Assembly (NCBI GenBank): GCA_018267925.1 | Contig: JAFDXO010000150.1 | Span: forward strand, 1 to 62,342 | From: Bacteroidota bacterium | GTDB lineage: Bacteria > Bacteroidota > Bacteroidia > Chitinophagales > Chitinophagaceae | DNA length: 62,342 nucleotides | Direction of reading: 5' to 3' | In this document: piece after piece, positions 46,738-56,381 of the stretch | Layout of the letters: each line of letters opens with the position of its first letter | How positions within the stretch are numbered: the first letter of the stretch is position 1 | Made by a program: the position numbers and the translations under genes | The notes under the pieces: generated by a model | Seen by the model: only the letters and a program-made list of their open reading frames with translations | Databases searched by the model: none | What the model was told of the DNA's origin: nothing

Positions 46738-48579
46738 TTATTCGACAATCACTTTAGTAACACCGTAATTTTTACCATCAGCTACTCGAATCACATACAT
46801 ACCCGGAACAATAGCACCCGGGATAATAGTAGTTTGATTTACTCCAGCAGAAGCATGAACCAAAGTGCGATAAACTTCACGCCCGTTAAGATCATACAGA
46901 GAAACTGTTGTTGGTGCAGCCTTATCTAAAGCATAAGCAAAAGTGATGTGAGAGCTGGAAGCTTTGCCATAAACCGTAATCGGAAGTTGATTATTTCCAT
47001 GAACAGTTAGGATTCCATTTGTTCCTTGAGTAACAACGCTGTCAACACGCCATTGAGCGCAGTTGTTAGCCGTTGCAGAGCATACGTATTTGAAAGCAAG
47101 GTAGATCTGTTGAGAAGCTAAACTGGAGGAATAGTTTGTCCATGTTGTAGAAGCATTTGACAAGTTGATTTGTAGGCTTGTCCATGTTGCGCTGTTGGGG
47201 TTTCCGGTGCCTGAATAGTTAGTAGAATACAATACATCTATATCACTTCCTGTAAAACCTTTGTATGCTTGAAAATACAACATTACATTGTTTTGTCCTG
47301 CCAAATTTACTAGTGGTGTAATCAACCAATCTTCGTTATCGTTTGCTACGGGCGGAGTTCCACCAGTACCATTCATTTGCATGTAGCGGTTAGTGCCTGT
47401 ACCTGCACAAATCCATTGTTGAGAAGGTCCAACAATATTTTGGCGTTGCCATCCAGATGGCAGTGTACCAGCAGCACAAGCAACATCAAAAGTTTCATTT
47501 AGTGCTGTTGGTGTTGGAAAGACGGTTGTGAACTTCCAGTCAGTCGTATCATACAATCCGGTAGAGTGATAAGTAGCGGTATCAAAAGCTGTAGAATCAA
47601 AGGTTACGTGATAAGTAGCTCCCATTACCATATTTACACCTGAAATAGTAGCTGTTTTACCAGAAATGGTAACATTCGTAGAGTTTGCTGCAATAGATTG
47701 ATTTGATTGCGTATTTCGATTCTTAACATTTATGCTACCTGTACCAGCGGTGATATTACGATCAAAAGTTACAGCCAATGTAGAAGATGTTGCAACATTT
47801 GAGCTGTTGTTTGCCGGTGAAAGAGAAACGATTTGTGGTTTGTAGTTGGCAATCGGAGCACCGGTCCATGAAAGATTGAAATCATCAATAGCAGTAGTTG
47901 GGCGACTTCCTGTGCCTGTTGTTCCGGTAAGGTTAACAATACGAATCCAAACGGGGCCAGCATTATTATTTAAAGCAGTACCAAAATTTACGGAAATGGT
48001 ATTATTCCCATAAGTATTTCCACCGGTTGTAAGCGTTGCAGGTACAGTGGTAACGGGCGTAAAGGTAGTTGGGCTGCTTCCAAATCCATAGTCAACCGTC
48101 CAATTTGCTGTACGAACAATGGTTGAGTCAAGAGATTGCAATTTGAAAGTTGCAGAGAAATTAGTGAGATTACTTGTATTAGCAATTTGCAGAACAAATG
48201 CAACACCTGTATCACTTGGAAAAGTTGTGCTGGTTTGACCAACTTGACGAATGCCTAATGCACGATCTGTTGCGGCTTGTTGAGCAGCTATTGTTCCGGC
48301 GGCATAAAAGGGAAAATTATTAGCAGAGGCTACATTTTTAAAGCCACCGGTTGTGCTGGCCCAAGCAGTAGATGACAAGGTAGGATTTGTAAACACACCA
48401 TTGCTGGAATCAATTCCACGAGAAGTAGCTGAGGCTTTAACCCATACAGACCAACCCGTGGGTAATCCGGTGCTAAGTGTATTAAAGTTTTGGGTATAGC
48501 TTGTGCCCGTAAGCGACAGTTGCGCTTGAGAACTTGCACAGCTAATTGCGGCTGCAAAAAGTAAAGCTATTTTTTTCAT
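46738..48579 (-). CDS. Secreted multidomain protein with T9SS type A sorting domain
   Basis: 613 residues from the ATG at 48579, which starts the signal peptide KKIALLFAAAISCASSQAQ. Order: an N-terminal beta domain (about 20-245) opening with YTQNFNTLSTGLPTGW; a Big_5 Ig-like domain (about 250-355; VSLSPANNSSNVATSSTLAV); a cleaved-adhesin/choice-of-anchor-J-like domain (about 365-525; NEDWLITPLVNL); and a T9SS type A C-terminal domain (about 530-613; VSLYDLNGREVYR, GMYVIRVADG). Secreted through the outer membrane and cell-attached. No catalytic motif seen. It follows the DUF5689 gene after a terminator; the J-like module resembles one in that neighbour. Confidence 0.88.
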   Translation of the reverse strand: MKKIALLFAAAISCASSQAQLSLTGTSYTQNFNTLSTGLPTGWSVWVKASATSRGIDSSNGVFTNPTLSSTAWASTTGGFKNVASANNFPFYAAGTIAAQQAATDRALGIRQVGQTSTTFPSDTGVAFVLQIANTSNLTNFSATFKLQSLDSTIVRTANWTVDYGFGSSPTTFTPVTTVPATLTTGGNTYGNNTISVNFGTALNNNAGPVWIRIVNLTGTTGTGSRPTTAIDDFNLSWTGAPIANYKPQIVSLSPANNSSNVATSSTLAVTFDRNITAGTGSINVKNRNTQSNQSIAANSTNVTISGKTATISGVNMVMGATYHVTFDSTAFDTATYHSTGLYDTTDWKFTTVFPTPTALNETFDVACAAGTLPSGWQRQNIVGPSQQWICAGTGTNRYMQMNGTGGTPPVANDNEDWLITPLVNLAGQNNVMLYFQAYKGFTGSDIDVLYSTNYSGTGNPNSATWTSLQINLSNASTTWTNYSSSLASQQIYLAFKYVCSATANNCAQWRVDSVVTQGTNGILTVHGNNQLPITVYGKASSSHITFAYALDKAAPTTVSLYDLNGREVYRTLVHASAGVNQTTIIPGAIVPGMYVIRVADGKNYGVTKVIVE

Positions 48580-48664
48580 AAACTGAGGTAATATTTTAAG
48601 TGGCAAAATTGCGGCATATTTTTAAAAAAAACGAATATTCAGATTAATAAATCTTTAAGAAAAA

Positions 48665-48686
48665 AGCCCTTGCAATTGCAAAGGCT
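48665..48686 (-). terminator. Terminator after the DUF5689 gene
   Basis: Stem agcccttgca / tgcaaaggct (about 9 bp, one wobble on the minus strand), followed on the minus strand by seven T, 29 nt after the lipoprotein stop. Confidence 0.8.
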
Positions 48687-48714
48687 CTTAAAAATGGATT
48701 ATTAAATTGAAAGG

Positions 48715-50073
48715 TTAGTTTGCAACAACATAGACATCATCCAGTTCGTATGTTGTGGTTAATTTGGTCCCGGTAGAAGGATCTGCACCATCATACACAA
48801 AAGCAACATAAACTTTTCCGGAGAAAGCATTGAGGTTTACATTTCCTGAAGGTGTCCAGGTAGATGCGTAGCCCGTAGTGTTTCCGGTGCTAATGGTTGC
48901 GGGCACTTGTGTCCATGTGGCAGTAGTAGGGTTTCCTGATCCAGAATAGTTTGTGCTGATATATACTTTCAAAGTAGCACCATTATCATAACCATTAATT
49001 GTTTTGAAAGTTAAAGTAGGATTAGTAGCACCGGTAAGCGTAATTCCCGGAGTAATTAACCATGAGCGTACAATAGCTTGTCCACTGGCATTGGCAGATA
49101 TTTTAGCATATTTTGTTGCGCCAAATGAATCAATAGCATATTGTTTATTTCCAACTTCTGCAAAATTGATCCAACCTCCAATATTGGTAGTCCCTTTAGA
49201 ATAGCCTTCAAAGTTTTCTCCAAACAATATATTACCTGATACAGCACCACAACGAGCCCCATTAAAACGAACATCTGAAGTATCCCGAATAACTAACTGA
49301 GGGGTTGCCTTTGAAGAAATATACACTGTGTAAATTCCCATGATAGCTCCCTTCCCTTTAGGAAGCATCAAGCTGGCAAAATTGGAGTAGTTACTGGTGC
49401 GAACTACTAAAGTTTTACCTGCACAATCTTTGATATTTCTGTTGGTTGTTGAGGTTGGTTGTGTATATGATTTTGTTGTATCATCAAACTGAGCTTCACG
49501 AATATAAAGCAAGCGATTGTAGTATTTATCTTGTGCACTGGAAACGGTTGCTAGATCTACCGTATCTGCAACTACTGGATTTCCGATATTTGCCTTTACG
49601 ATAAAATCTCCTACCCGTTGTTGAGGAATGGATGTCAAACCTAATTGTTCATTTGGCACATAACCCAATACCGGATTTCCACCATCATAACCCAGCCATA
49701 GGTTTCGACATTTTACATAAATTTTACGACCTACCGGATAGTCGGCATAAAGGTTATTGGCATCTATCAACATCATGATAGCAGATGATGAGTCTTGAAT
49801 GACTAATTGCTTATAAAAATTTCCTGAACGATCATTGGCAGTTACAATTCCTGAAATAACAACATCCTGACCTATAACAGTTGTATCTCCACCGGTATTG
49901 GGATTATACACTCCATTCATTGCTTTAAGTTGAGCAATGGTGTGTGTAACCTTCAACATCGGATCAATACTTGTTTGGTCTGCCGGTGCATCAAAATCTT
50001 TTTTTACGCAGGCAGTAAACACTCCAACACTGAGGAGCATACATGCAATTGCAAAATTTAATCTTCTCATCAT
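48715..50073 (-). CDS. DUF5689 surface lipoprotein with C-terminal adhesin-like domain
   Basis: 452 residues with a lipobox GVFTAC (Cys near 21). The DUF5689 region (about 45-270) contains an OB-fold-like segment (VVISGIVTANDRSGNFYKQL, VIQDSSSAIMMLID), similar in pattern to OB domains found beside secreted nucleases. The C-terminal 160 residues form a choice-of-anchor-J/cleaved-adhesin-like domain with STNYSGSGNPTTATW and end in TYELDDVYVV. It lies 39 nt after the TonB receptor gene in the same operon, where a SusD would usually be. Inferred role: surface capture of the receptor's substrate. Confidence 0.85.
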   Translation of the reverse strand: MMRRLNFAIACMLLSVGVFTACVKKDFDAPADQTSIDPMLKVTHTIAQLKAMNGVYNPNTGGDTTVIGQDVVISGIVTANDRSGNFYKQLVIQDSSSAIMMLIDANNLYADYPVGRKIYVKCRNLWLGYDGGNPVLGYVPNEQLGLTSIPQQRVGDFIVKANIGNPVVADTVDLATVSSAQDKYYNRLLYIREAQFDDTTKSYTQPTSTTNRNIKDCAGKTLVVRTSNYSNFASLMLPKGKGAIMGIYTVYISSKATPQLVIRDTSDVRFNGARCGAVSGNILFGENFEGYSKGTTNIGGWINFAEVGNKQYAIDSFGATKYAKISANASGQAIVRSWLITPGITLTGATNPTLTFKTINGYDNGATLKVYISTNYSGSGNPTTATWTQVPATISTGNTTGYASTWTPSGNVNLNAFSGKVYVAFVYDGADPSTGTKLTTTYELDDVYVVAN

Positions 50074-50112
50074 TTCAAATTATTTAGGCTTCTTTGGTTA
50101 TTTTTTTAAAAT

Positions 50113-52947
50113 TTAGAATTTCAAACTGATATTTATAAAGTAATTTCTACCGTATCCGATAAAGTATTTACTGGGAAATTTATCCGGTGCAGCTTTATCA
50201 AAACGAAGCTGCTCAAAACCTCCTGTTCTAATGTTTCGATTATCTAACAAGTTATTTATTCCAAGGCTTAAATACAAAGAGGTATTTCTGGGTAAAAACT
50301 TAAATGATTTTGAAAGCAAGATAGACTTATAAAGAAATAGGTCAACAGTGAAAAATGCGGGAAGTCTTTCTTGATCTAAAACATGGTGCCATTCAGCTGT
50401 ACCGGGTGTCAATGTAGTAACTGCTGATTCAGTTCTACGACCTGGATTCACTTCAACATAATTGCGATCAAAATAGTTGAAACTCAGTGTTCCGAACCAA
50501 TATTGTTTTGAATTGTATTTTACAGACAGTGAGTATGCAGATTGAGGTCCAACAGCCAGGTAATAGTTGTCTATATATACTTTTTGAGGCACTGAAACGA
50601 TGGATGTATCATTATCTCCATAAACAGAAACATCGGGACGGTTTGTGAAAAATGCTTGACCAAGAGAAACTACGCCTGTTACGTTAAACGCAGGATTAAG
50701 CTTATATTCAAGTGCTGCTTCAATTCCTGTGTAACGAGAGTTCACATTGGTCATCACATAGTTAACAAAAGTTACATAGTCTTCATTGAAATACCGCTTA
50801 ATATCTGTTGCTCCTTTTACATCGGTGCTATAAGCCACCAAACGACCATTCACTTTTGGTGCTTTCAACAAATATCCACCTTCAAAGGAAAGGGTATTTT
50901 GTGCTGTAGGGTTTGAAATAGTTTGGTTTCTAGTAGATGGAGAAATAAAAGTATTATCCACTGTTGGAGCATCTTGAGCCGTAGCTGCGTTTACAAAAAG
51001 GTAATTGCGACCATTCAATTTATAAGTAATGCCTCCTTTCAGCATATAAGTTGAAAACTTTTGTGAATTACTCATTCCAAAAGAGTTATTAGCATATAAC
51101 CCATTTCGGAAAAGCCCTTCTCTTTTAAAATTATTAATACCGCCAGATGCTGCTAAGAAGAAGTCAATCCGGTTATATTTAAACATAGCCTGCGCCCAAG
51201 CCCAAGTTTTTAGATAGTGGATATTATAGTCGTATCCATATTTATCACCTACACGAATCACTCGGTTAGGGTTATTCAAATCATTTTGTCTGATGGATGG
51301 ATTTCCGATATAAGTTCGTTCAGCAAACTGATTAAAATTGACATAATAGTCACCGCCTAATAAATCATCTAATTGCTTGTAGCTTTCTGTGCGTTGAGAT
51401 AGCAAAGTATAACCACCAAATAGGGTCAAGTGCTCGCTGGCTGCGTGTTGTAGATAAGTATTAAAGGTGTATTTCTTAATATTATCTACAAAACTTCCAA
51501 CAACATATACTGACCTACGTCCGTAAAAGTTATTATTTTGAATGCCGTCAACGTTTGAAAGAGTTTCATAATTACTGTAATTTGCTTGATAAAGCCTATC
51601 CCAATTAATTTGGCTAACAGAAGGATTGGTAGCCCATCTTTGTCTTACATCTTCTGCTTCTTGTGCAGCTAATGTAGGGTTTGAAGAATATAGCTGACTA
51701 CGCCAACTTGGCAAATAGCGATAGTAATCCGGGCGAGGATCTGCACCATTATACCAATCTATTGTTGAGTTGGCATTTTTACCAAATTGATAACTCAAAG
51801 AAGTAAACCAATTTGTTTTAGAAGATGGGGCATAATGGTAATTTAAAATAAAAGTTGGTTGATGATAATTAGCTACCCGAGCATTTCGCTTTTCGCCATT
51901 TTGATATCCCCAAGCAGGATTATAATAATTGTTTGAAGAAATATCTAAAACCTCTTGAACAACCGGTGCACTTTTTCCTCTTCGAGTAGGCGCACCAAAA
52001 ACGGTGAAGTCAAGCTCATGTTTATTTCCAAACCTTTTTGAGGCAGCAAAGTAGTATGAATACGCATCCATAAAGGTGCCGGGAATGTAGCCTTCTTTTG
52101 CCCAACGCTTACTTAAAGAAGCTGAAAAAGCCCAACCACCCTTCAACATTCCCGTGTTGTGGGTAATCATAATACGGTTACGAAATTGGCGATTAGAATT
52201 AGAATAGGTGATACGTGTTTGTTTCCGCTGATTGGCGGCGGTAGCATCAAAAAAAACAGAACCATTAATACCACCTATTGAATAATCAGATGGCTCAAGT
52301 CCATAAGTGCTGCTACGACTACGAAAGACATCATTTAGTCCGCCCCATTGTCCCCAATAAGCATCACCGGTTTCTACATCATTCATGGGTGCTCCATTTA
52401 TCAATACTTGTTGAGCTCCTCTATCATATCCACGAGCCTGAAAACGATATGGACCGAATAAAAAAGCAGCTGTATTTTGAAACGGATCGCGACCAGCAGA
52501 TAGTAAGCCACTTACATTTTGAGATGAAATGCCATCATCATCCGAACTAATATTGTTTTCATCAAGCAATAAAGTTGGAATTAGGGCAGCCTGAATTGCA
52601 TTATTTCTATCATTGGGCATCACATACAAGGCTCCTAAATCAGTCATAGCTGCGTTTACAACTATCTGAATGGTATCAGTTGCCACTCCGGGGCCGGAAA
52701 CAACCAATCCATATTTACCTAAAGAAACTTGGCTAAAATTAAACTCGCCAGCACCATCCGAAGTAGTTAGTAGTCGAAGTCGAGGAATAGTAATTTGAAT
52801 ATCATTTGCCGGTTCACCCGTTGCTTTATTTATCAATTTACCTTTGACTAAAGCCCCCTTCTTACTGTTTGCCTGCCCGAATGTAATGCCAACAATCAAT
52901 AGCATCAAGGACAAAATAAAACTGAATCGTAGTTTCATGTTTTTCAC
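50113..52947 (-). CDS. TonB-dependent outer-membrane receptor
   Basis: 944 residues. Signal peptide ending GITFGQ, a carboxypeptidase-regulatory-like domain (about 28-110; KGKLINKATGEPANDIQI), a plug domain with GYDRGAQQVLINGAPMNDVE, and a 22-strand-type barrel ending with the aromatic YFINISLKF. There is no clear SusC-style DUF extension and no SusD gene; the partner is a DUF5689 lipoprotein. It faces an exported nuclease gene across a 157-nt divergent promoter region. Substrate inferred to be nucleic-acid derived, unproven. Confidence 0.93.
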   Translation of the reverse strand: MKNMKLRFSFILSLMLLIVGITFGQANSKKGALVKGKLINKATGEPANDIQITIPRLRLLTTSDGAGEFNFSQVSLGKYGLVVSGPGVATDTIQIVVNAAMTDLGALYVMPNDRNNAIQAALIPTLLLDENNISSDDDGISSQNVSGLLSAGRDPFQNTAAFLFGPYRFQARGYDRGAQQVLINGAPMNDVETGDAYWGQWGGLNDVFRSRSSTYGLEPSDYSIGGINGSVFFDATAANQRKQTRITYSNSNRQFRNRIMITHNTGMLKGGWAFSASLSKRWAKEGYIPGTFMDAYSYYFAASKRFGNKHELDFTVFGAPTRRGKSAPVVQEVLDISSNNYYNPAWGYQNGEKRNARVANYHQPTFILNYHYAPSSKTNWFTSLSYQFGKNANSTIDWYNGADPRPDYYRYLPSWRSQLYSSNPTLAAQEAEDVRQRWATNPSVSQINWDRLYQANYSNYETLSNVDGIQNNNFYGRRSVYVVGSFVDNIKKYTFNTYLQHAASEHLTLFGGYTLLSQRTESYKQLDDLLGGDYYVNFNQFAERTYIGNPSIRQNDLNNPNRVIRVGDKYGYDYNIHYLKTWAWAQAMFKYNRIDFFLAASGGINNFKREGLFRNGLYANNSFGMSNSQKFSTYMLKGGITYKLNGRNYLFVNAATAQDAPTVDNTFISPSTRNQTISNPTAQNTLSFEGGYLLKAPKVNGRLVAYSTDVKGATDIKRYFNEDYVTFVNYVMTNVNSRYTGIEAALEYKLNPAFNVTGVVSLGQAFFTNRPDVSVYGDNDTSIVSVPQKVYIDNYYLAVGPQSAYSLSVKYNSKQYWFGTLSFNYFDRNYVEVNPGRRTESAVTTLTPGTAEWHHVLDQERLPAFFTVDLFLYKSILLSKSFKFLPRNTSLYLSLGINNLLDNRNIRTGGFEQLRFDKAAPDKFPSKYFIGYGRNYFINISLKF

Positions 52948-52983
52948 AAGAGAATGTTCCTAAAAATTAAAAAAATGCGGCTG

Positions 52984-52991
52984 CAAATATA
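52984..52991 (-). promoter_or_regulatory. -7 box of the TonB receptor operon
   Basis: Minus-strand TATATTTG, a perfect TAnnTTTG match 36 nt before the receptor ATG, in the 157-nt region shared with the divergent nuclease gene. A -33 TTG is not obvious. Confidence 0.5.
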
Positions 52992-53104
52992 ACATCATTA
53001 TAACAGTTTGTTCTCTTTTTTGTGTTTTCGTAATCATTACATCATTTTGAACGTAGGTTTAAATGCTTTTTTATTTCTTTGCTATCGAAAAAATGAAATA
53101 GTAA

Positions 53105-54157
53105 GTGAAAATTTCAACACTCTTTTTAATTTCTTTTTTGCTAGGCAGTGCATATTCCGGTGTGGCGCAGAAAAAAAAGCAATATCAAGTATGCGCCGTT
53201 GCCTTTTACAATTTTGAAAACCTTTTTGATGCGGAAGATGATCCGAAAAATAAGGGTGATGATGAATTTTTACCTACTGGACCTTATCGCTATACACAAG
53301 AAATTTACCAGCAAAAACTTCATAACCTCGCTACGGTATTACAAAGATTAGGAACCGAGATAACGCCCGATGGTCCTGCCCTTATTGGTACAGCAGAAAT
53401 TGAAAATGATCGCGTATTAGAAGACTTAACGGAGCAACCGGAAATAAAAGAACGAGGTTATAAATTTGTACATTTTGATAGCCCAGACTCCAGAGGTATT
53501 GATGTAGCTATGCTCTACAATCCCAAATATTTTAAACTATTAATGGCGAAAGCACTTCCAACCGACATTAGTGCATTTGGCGAAAAAGGTGGAAAAACTC
53601 GCGATGTATTGTGGGTGAATGGTACATTACTTGGAGATACGGTGAACATTTTTGTCAATCACTGGCCATCTCGTCGAGGAGGCGAAGAAGCATCAGCACC
53701 TCTTCGTGCTATTGCAGCTATGGTGAGCAAAAAGGTAATTGACTCTATGATGAATATTAACCCGCGCACCAGAGCCATTATTATGGGCGACTTAAATGAT
53801 GACCCTGTAAATGCAAGCGTAGCAAAGGTCTTAGGAGCAAAAGGCGAAAAAGAAGATGTGGGAGTTAAGGGGATTTACAATCCATTTGTGTCGTTTTATA
53901 AGAACGGAATTGGCACATTAGGTTATGATGATCGGTGGAATTTATTTGACCAAATTATGATTACCGGAGCCTTTCTCCATGCTCGTGACAATGAATTGAA
54001 ATATTACAAGGCTGAAGTTTTTAATAAAGAATTTTTGAAAAACCCATTCGGAAGATATAAAGGTTATCCTCATCGCTCTTTTGACGGAAATAAATGGATA
54101 AATGGATATAGTGACCACTTCCCCACCCTGATCTATCTGATTAAAAGCATCAACTAA
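53105..54157 (+). CDS. Exported endonuclease/exonuclease/phosphatase (EEP) family protein
   Basis: 350 residues from a GTG start, with a signal peptide (KISTLFLISFLLGSAYSGVAQ region). DNase I-like fold with family motifs: ENLFDAEDDP near the N-terminus, metal-binding Glu in GTAEIENDRVLEDL, VNHWPSRRGG, the catalytic Asp-Asn of IMGDLNDDP, and the C-terminal SDHFPTL. Metal-dependent phosphodiesterase or nuclease is inferred; a phosphomonoesterase or lipid phosphatase is possible. Divergent from the TonB receptor operon, supporting a role in processing its substrate. Its end overlaps the response regulator's end by 4 nt. Confidence 0.9.
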   Translation: MKISTLFLISFLLGSAYSGVAQKKKQYQVCAVAFYNFENLFDAEDDPKNKGDDEFLPTGPYRYTQEIYQQKLHNLATVLQRLGTEITPDGPALIGTAEIENDRVLEDLTEQPEIKERGYKFVHFDSPDSRGIDVAMLYNPKYFKLLMAKALPTDISAFGEKGGKTRDVLWVNGTLLGDTVNIFVNHWPSRRGGEEASAPLRAIAAMVSKKVIDSMMNINPRTRAIIMGDLNDDPVNASVAKVLGAKGEKEDVGVKGIYNPFVSFYKNGIGTLGYDDRWNLFDQIMITGAFLHARDNELKYYKAEVFNKEFLKNPFGRYKGYPHRSFDGNKWINGYSDHFPTLIYLIKSIN

Positions 54158-54603
54158 GAATGTCCCATTTCATTCGGGTCATTGATATCAACCGGCTGAT
54201 TGGAAAGGCTCAATCGTTCTTTTAATTCGGCTAATTTTTCTGGCGTAATGGGTTTGCTACAATACATTTTAACACAAGGATAGCTCATAGACTTTTGCAA
54301 ATCATCTTCATTTAATGATGAAGACAGCATCACTACGGAACATTGGCTTTTTGCAGTTTCCGGCAATTGTTCAAACTCATCCAAAAATTCGAAACCGGAC
54401 ATTTCAGGCATATTGATGTCTAAAAAAATGGTCATTGGCATATCTTCACCATTGGCTATTTTTTCATTTAAAAAATCAAGTGCTGAGTGTCCACGATCAA
54501 ACTTTTCAATCGTATTAGTGAGTGCTGATCTCTCCACCATTTTTTCAACAATGAAACGATCCATTTTACTATCATCTATAATCAACACATAGTCGGACAT
54601 CAA
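54154..54603 (-). CDS. Single-domain response regulator (CheY-like)
   Basis: 149 residues made of one receiver domain: acidic pair in LIIDDSKMDRF, phosphoacceptor Asp in IFLDINMPEMSG (about 90 codons before the end), switch Ser in VVMLSSS and Lys in YCSKPI. No output domain, so it acts by protein-protein contact in a phosphorelay. Both the DDSKMDRFIVEKM opening and the pattern are typical of stand-alone receivers in Bacteroidota. No kinase gene is nearby. It starts at an ATG and is divergent from mutY. Confidence 0.93.
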   Translation of the reverse strand: MMSDYVLIIDDSKMDRFIVEKMVERSALTNTIEKFDRGHSALDFLNEKIANGEDMPMTIFLDINMPEMSGFEFLDEFEQLPETAKSQCSVVMLSSSLNEDDLQKSMSYPCVKMYCSKPITPEKLAELKERLSLSNQPVDINDPNEMGHS

Positions 54604-54710
54604 TTTCTATATTTTAATTTGATTAGCAAAAGTAAACTTGAAAATCAATAGTCAAAACTGTAAGTCTATCTTTATCAACAAAATAATAACTTTTTGAAGC
54701 TAAAAACAAA

Positions 54711-55766
54711 GTGATTTCTAAAAAACTATTTTCATCAAAGCTACTTAGTTGGCATAGGAGTGAAAACTATCGAATTCTTCCTTGGAAAAAAGAAACTGAC
54801 CCCTATAAAATATGGCTTAGTGAAATTTTACTTCAGCAAACAAGGGCTGCCCAAGTTATTCCATATTATCTAAATTTCATTGGCAATTACCCAACAATTT
54901 TTCACTTAGCAAAAGCAAACGATGAAGAAGTATTTCGTTTGTGGCAAGGCTTAGGATATTACAACCGATGTAAAAACATGTTGTTGACGGCAAGGCTCAT
55001 TTGCACCCATTATAACGGTCAATTTCCCTCAAATCATGAAGAAATTTTAGCCCTAAAAGGTGTTGGGAAATACACGGCAGCTGCTATTGCTTCATTTGCG
55101 TTTGGATTACACTTTGCCGTAGTAGATGGAAATGTAACTCGTGTTTTAGCCCGATATTTTGGAATAACAGAATCTATCAGCAGTGCTTTAGGAAAAAAAA
55201 ACTTTGCTGATTTAGCTCAAAGTCTATTACCCAAGAACAGTGCTGATTACAACCAAGCCATCATGGATTTTGGAGCAGAAATATGTACCCCAGTTGCTCC
55301 CAAATGTACTTACTGCCCTTTTCAAGCAGACTGTGTAGCACATCAAACGGGAACAATAAATTTGCTGCCCGTAAAAGAAAAAAATAAGGTAAGGAAAACA
55401 CGCTATTTCCATTTTGTAATTTTAAAAAATGAAGAAGGAAATCTTTGGTTACAAGAAAGAACTTCAAAAGACATTTGGCCCCATTTATTTGTCCCATACC
55501 TTTTAGAAACCAACAAAACGCTAACCCCATCAGAGCTATCAAAATCAATAAATCCCTCAAAAAGAAAAACTTTAAATCTTCAATTTATCGGATCAGAAAA
55601 ACAACTGTTGACACACCAACAAATTATCAGTCATTTTTTTAGGCTAAACTTTAAAAATCAACTCACACTTCCTCCCGAAGGAGTTTGGGTCAAAAAAGAA
55701 AATTTGAGAAATTATCCTTTCCCAAAAACTATAATTTCCTTTTTTGAAAAATCTTTATACTTTTAA
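54711..55766 (+). CDS. mutY: A/G-specific adenine DNA glycosylase
   Basis: Removes A mispaired with 8-oxoG. 351 residues from a GTG. Motifs: catalytic Glu in WLSEILLQQTRAAQVIPYY, the helix-hairpin-helix LKGVGKYTAAAIASF, catalytic Asp in VDGNVTRVLARYF, and the 4Fe-4S loop C-x6-C-x2-C-x5-C (CTPVAPKCTYCPFQADC). The C-terminal NUDIX-like domain recognising 8-oxoG is present (LPPEGVWVKKENLRNYPFPK). First gene of the mutY-ssb-gldE order known from gliding Bacteroidota. Confidence 0.96.
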   Translation: MISKKLFSSKLLSWHRSENYRILPWKKETDPYKIWLSEILLQQTRAAQVIPYYLNFIGNYPTIFHLAKANDEEVFRLWQGLGYYNRCKNMLLTARLICTHYNGQFPSNHEEILALKGVGKYTAAAIASFAFGLHFAVVDGNVTRVLARYFGITESISSALGKKNFADLAQSLLPKNSADYNQAIMDFGAEICTPVAPKCTYCPFQADCVAHQTGTINLLPVKEKNKVRKTRYFHFVILKNEEGNLWLQERTSKDIWPHLFVPYLLETNKTLTPSELSKSINPSKRKTLNLQFIGSEKQLLTHQQIISHFFRLNFKNQLTLPPEGVWVKKENLRNYPFPKTIISFFEKSLYF

Positions 55767-55814
55767 AGTCATTCCGATGACCAATTTTTGTCCATCGAAA
55801 AAACAAAATTCAAT

Positions 55815-56276
55815 ATGAGAGGCATTAACCGTGTCATGCTGATTGGAAATTTAGGACGAGAGCCAGAGATTCAATATCTTGATGGAAAAATTCCGGTCGT
55901 AAAACTTCCTTTGGCGACAACAGAAACATTTAAAGACAAATCAGGCAATCAAGTATCACAAACAGAATGGCACACCATTGTGCTTTGGCGCGGACTGGCA
56001 GAGTTAGCACAAAAATTTCTGCATAAAGGCAGCTTAGTATTTATTGAAGGAAAATTGCGCACTCGCACCTGGGAAGACAAAGAAAAAATCAAAAGAACCA
56101 GTACCGAAATTGTTGCCGATAACTTAGTAATGCTCGACAAAAGAAAAGATAGTGATTATACACCCGGATATAACACTCAAGGATCAGATCTTTCAAGCGG
56201 ATTTTCTGCTACACCAGATTTAGATATAGAAGGATCCGGATCACTCAATCGCTTGGATGATGATATGCCATTCTAA
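55815..56276 (+). CDS. ssb: Single-stranded DNA-binding protein
   Basis: 153 residues from the ATG at 55815 (RGINRVMLIGNLGREPEI); a TTG nine codons upstream is unlikely. OB-fold with EWHTIVLWRGLAELAQKFL and GSLVFIEGKLRTRTWEDK, a low-complexity linker, and the acidic protein-interaction tip DDDMPF. The tip matches the Bacteroidota variant of the E. coli DDDIPF. 48 nt downstream of mutY, probably co-transcribed. Confidence 0.96.
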   Translation: MRGINRVMLIGNLGREPEIQYLDGKIPVVKLPLATTETFKDKSGNQVSQTEWHTIVLWRGLAELAQKFLHKGSLVFIEGKLRTRTWEDKEKIKRTSTEIVADNLVMLDKRKDSDYTPGYNTQGSDLSSGFSATPDLDIEGSGSLNRLDDDMPF

Positions 56277-56311
56277 AACTCTATTGAAGAATTATAAGTC
56301 ACCAATTGACC

Positions 56312-56341
56312 AAAAACACAACGAGAAAAGTGTTGTTTTTT
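56312..56341 (+). terminator. Probable terminator of ssb
   Basis: Stem aaaaacacaac with gttgtttttt (one mismatch), 9-nt loop, T tract of six to seven. The T tract runs into the -7 box of the next gene. Confidence 0.55.
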
Positions 56342-56348
56342 ACTTTTG
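56341..56348 (+). promoter_or_regulatory. -7 box of the gldE promoter
   Basis: TACTTTTG matches TAnnTTTG, 33 nt before the GTG start of gldE, overlapping the end of the ssb terminator. Confidence 0.45.
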
Positions 56349-56381
56349 GTAATTTTAAAGCCCTAACCTACATTTCATATT

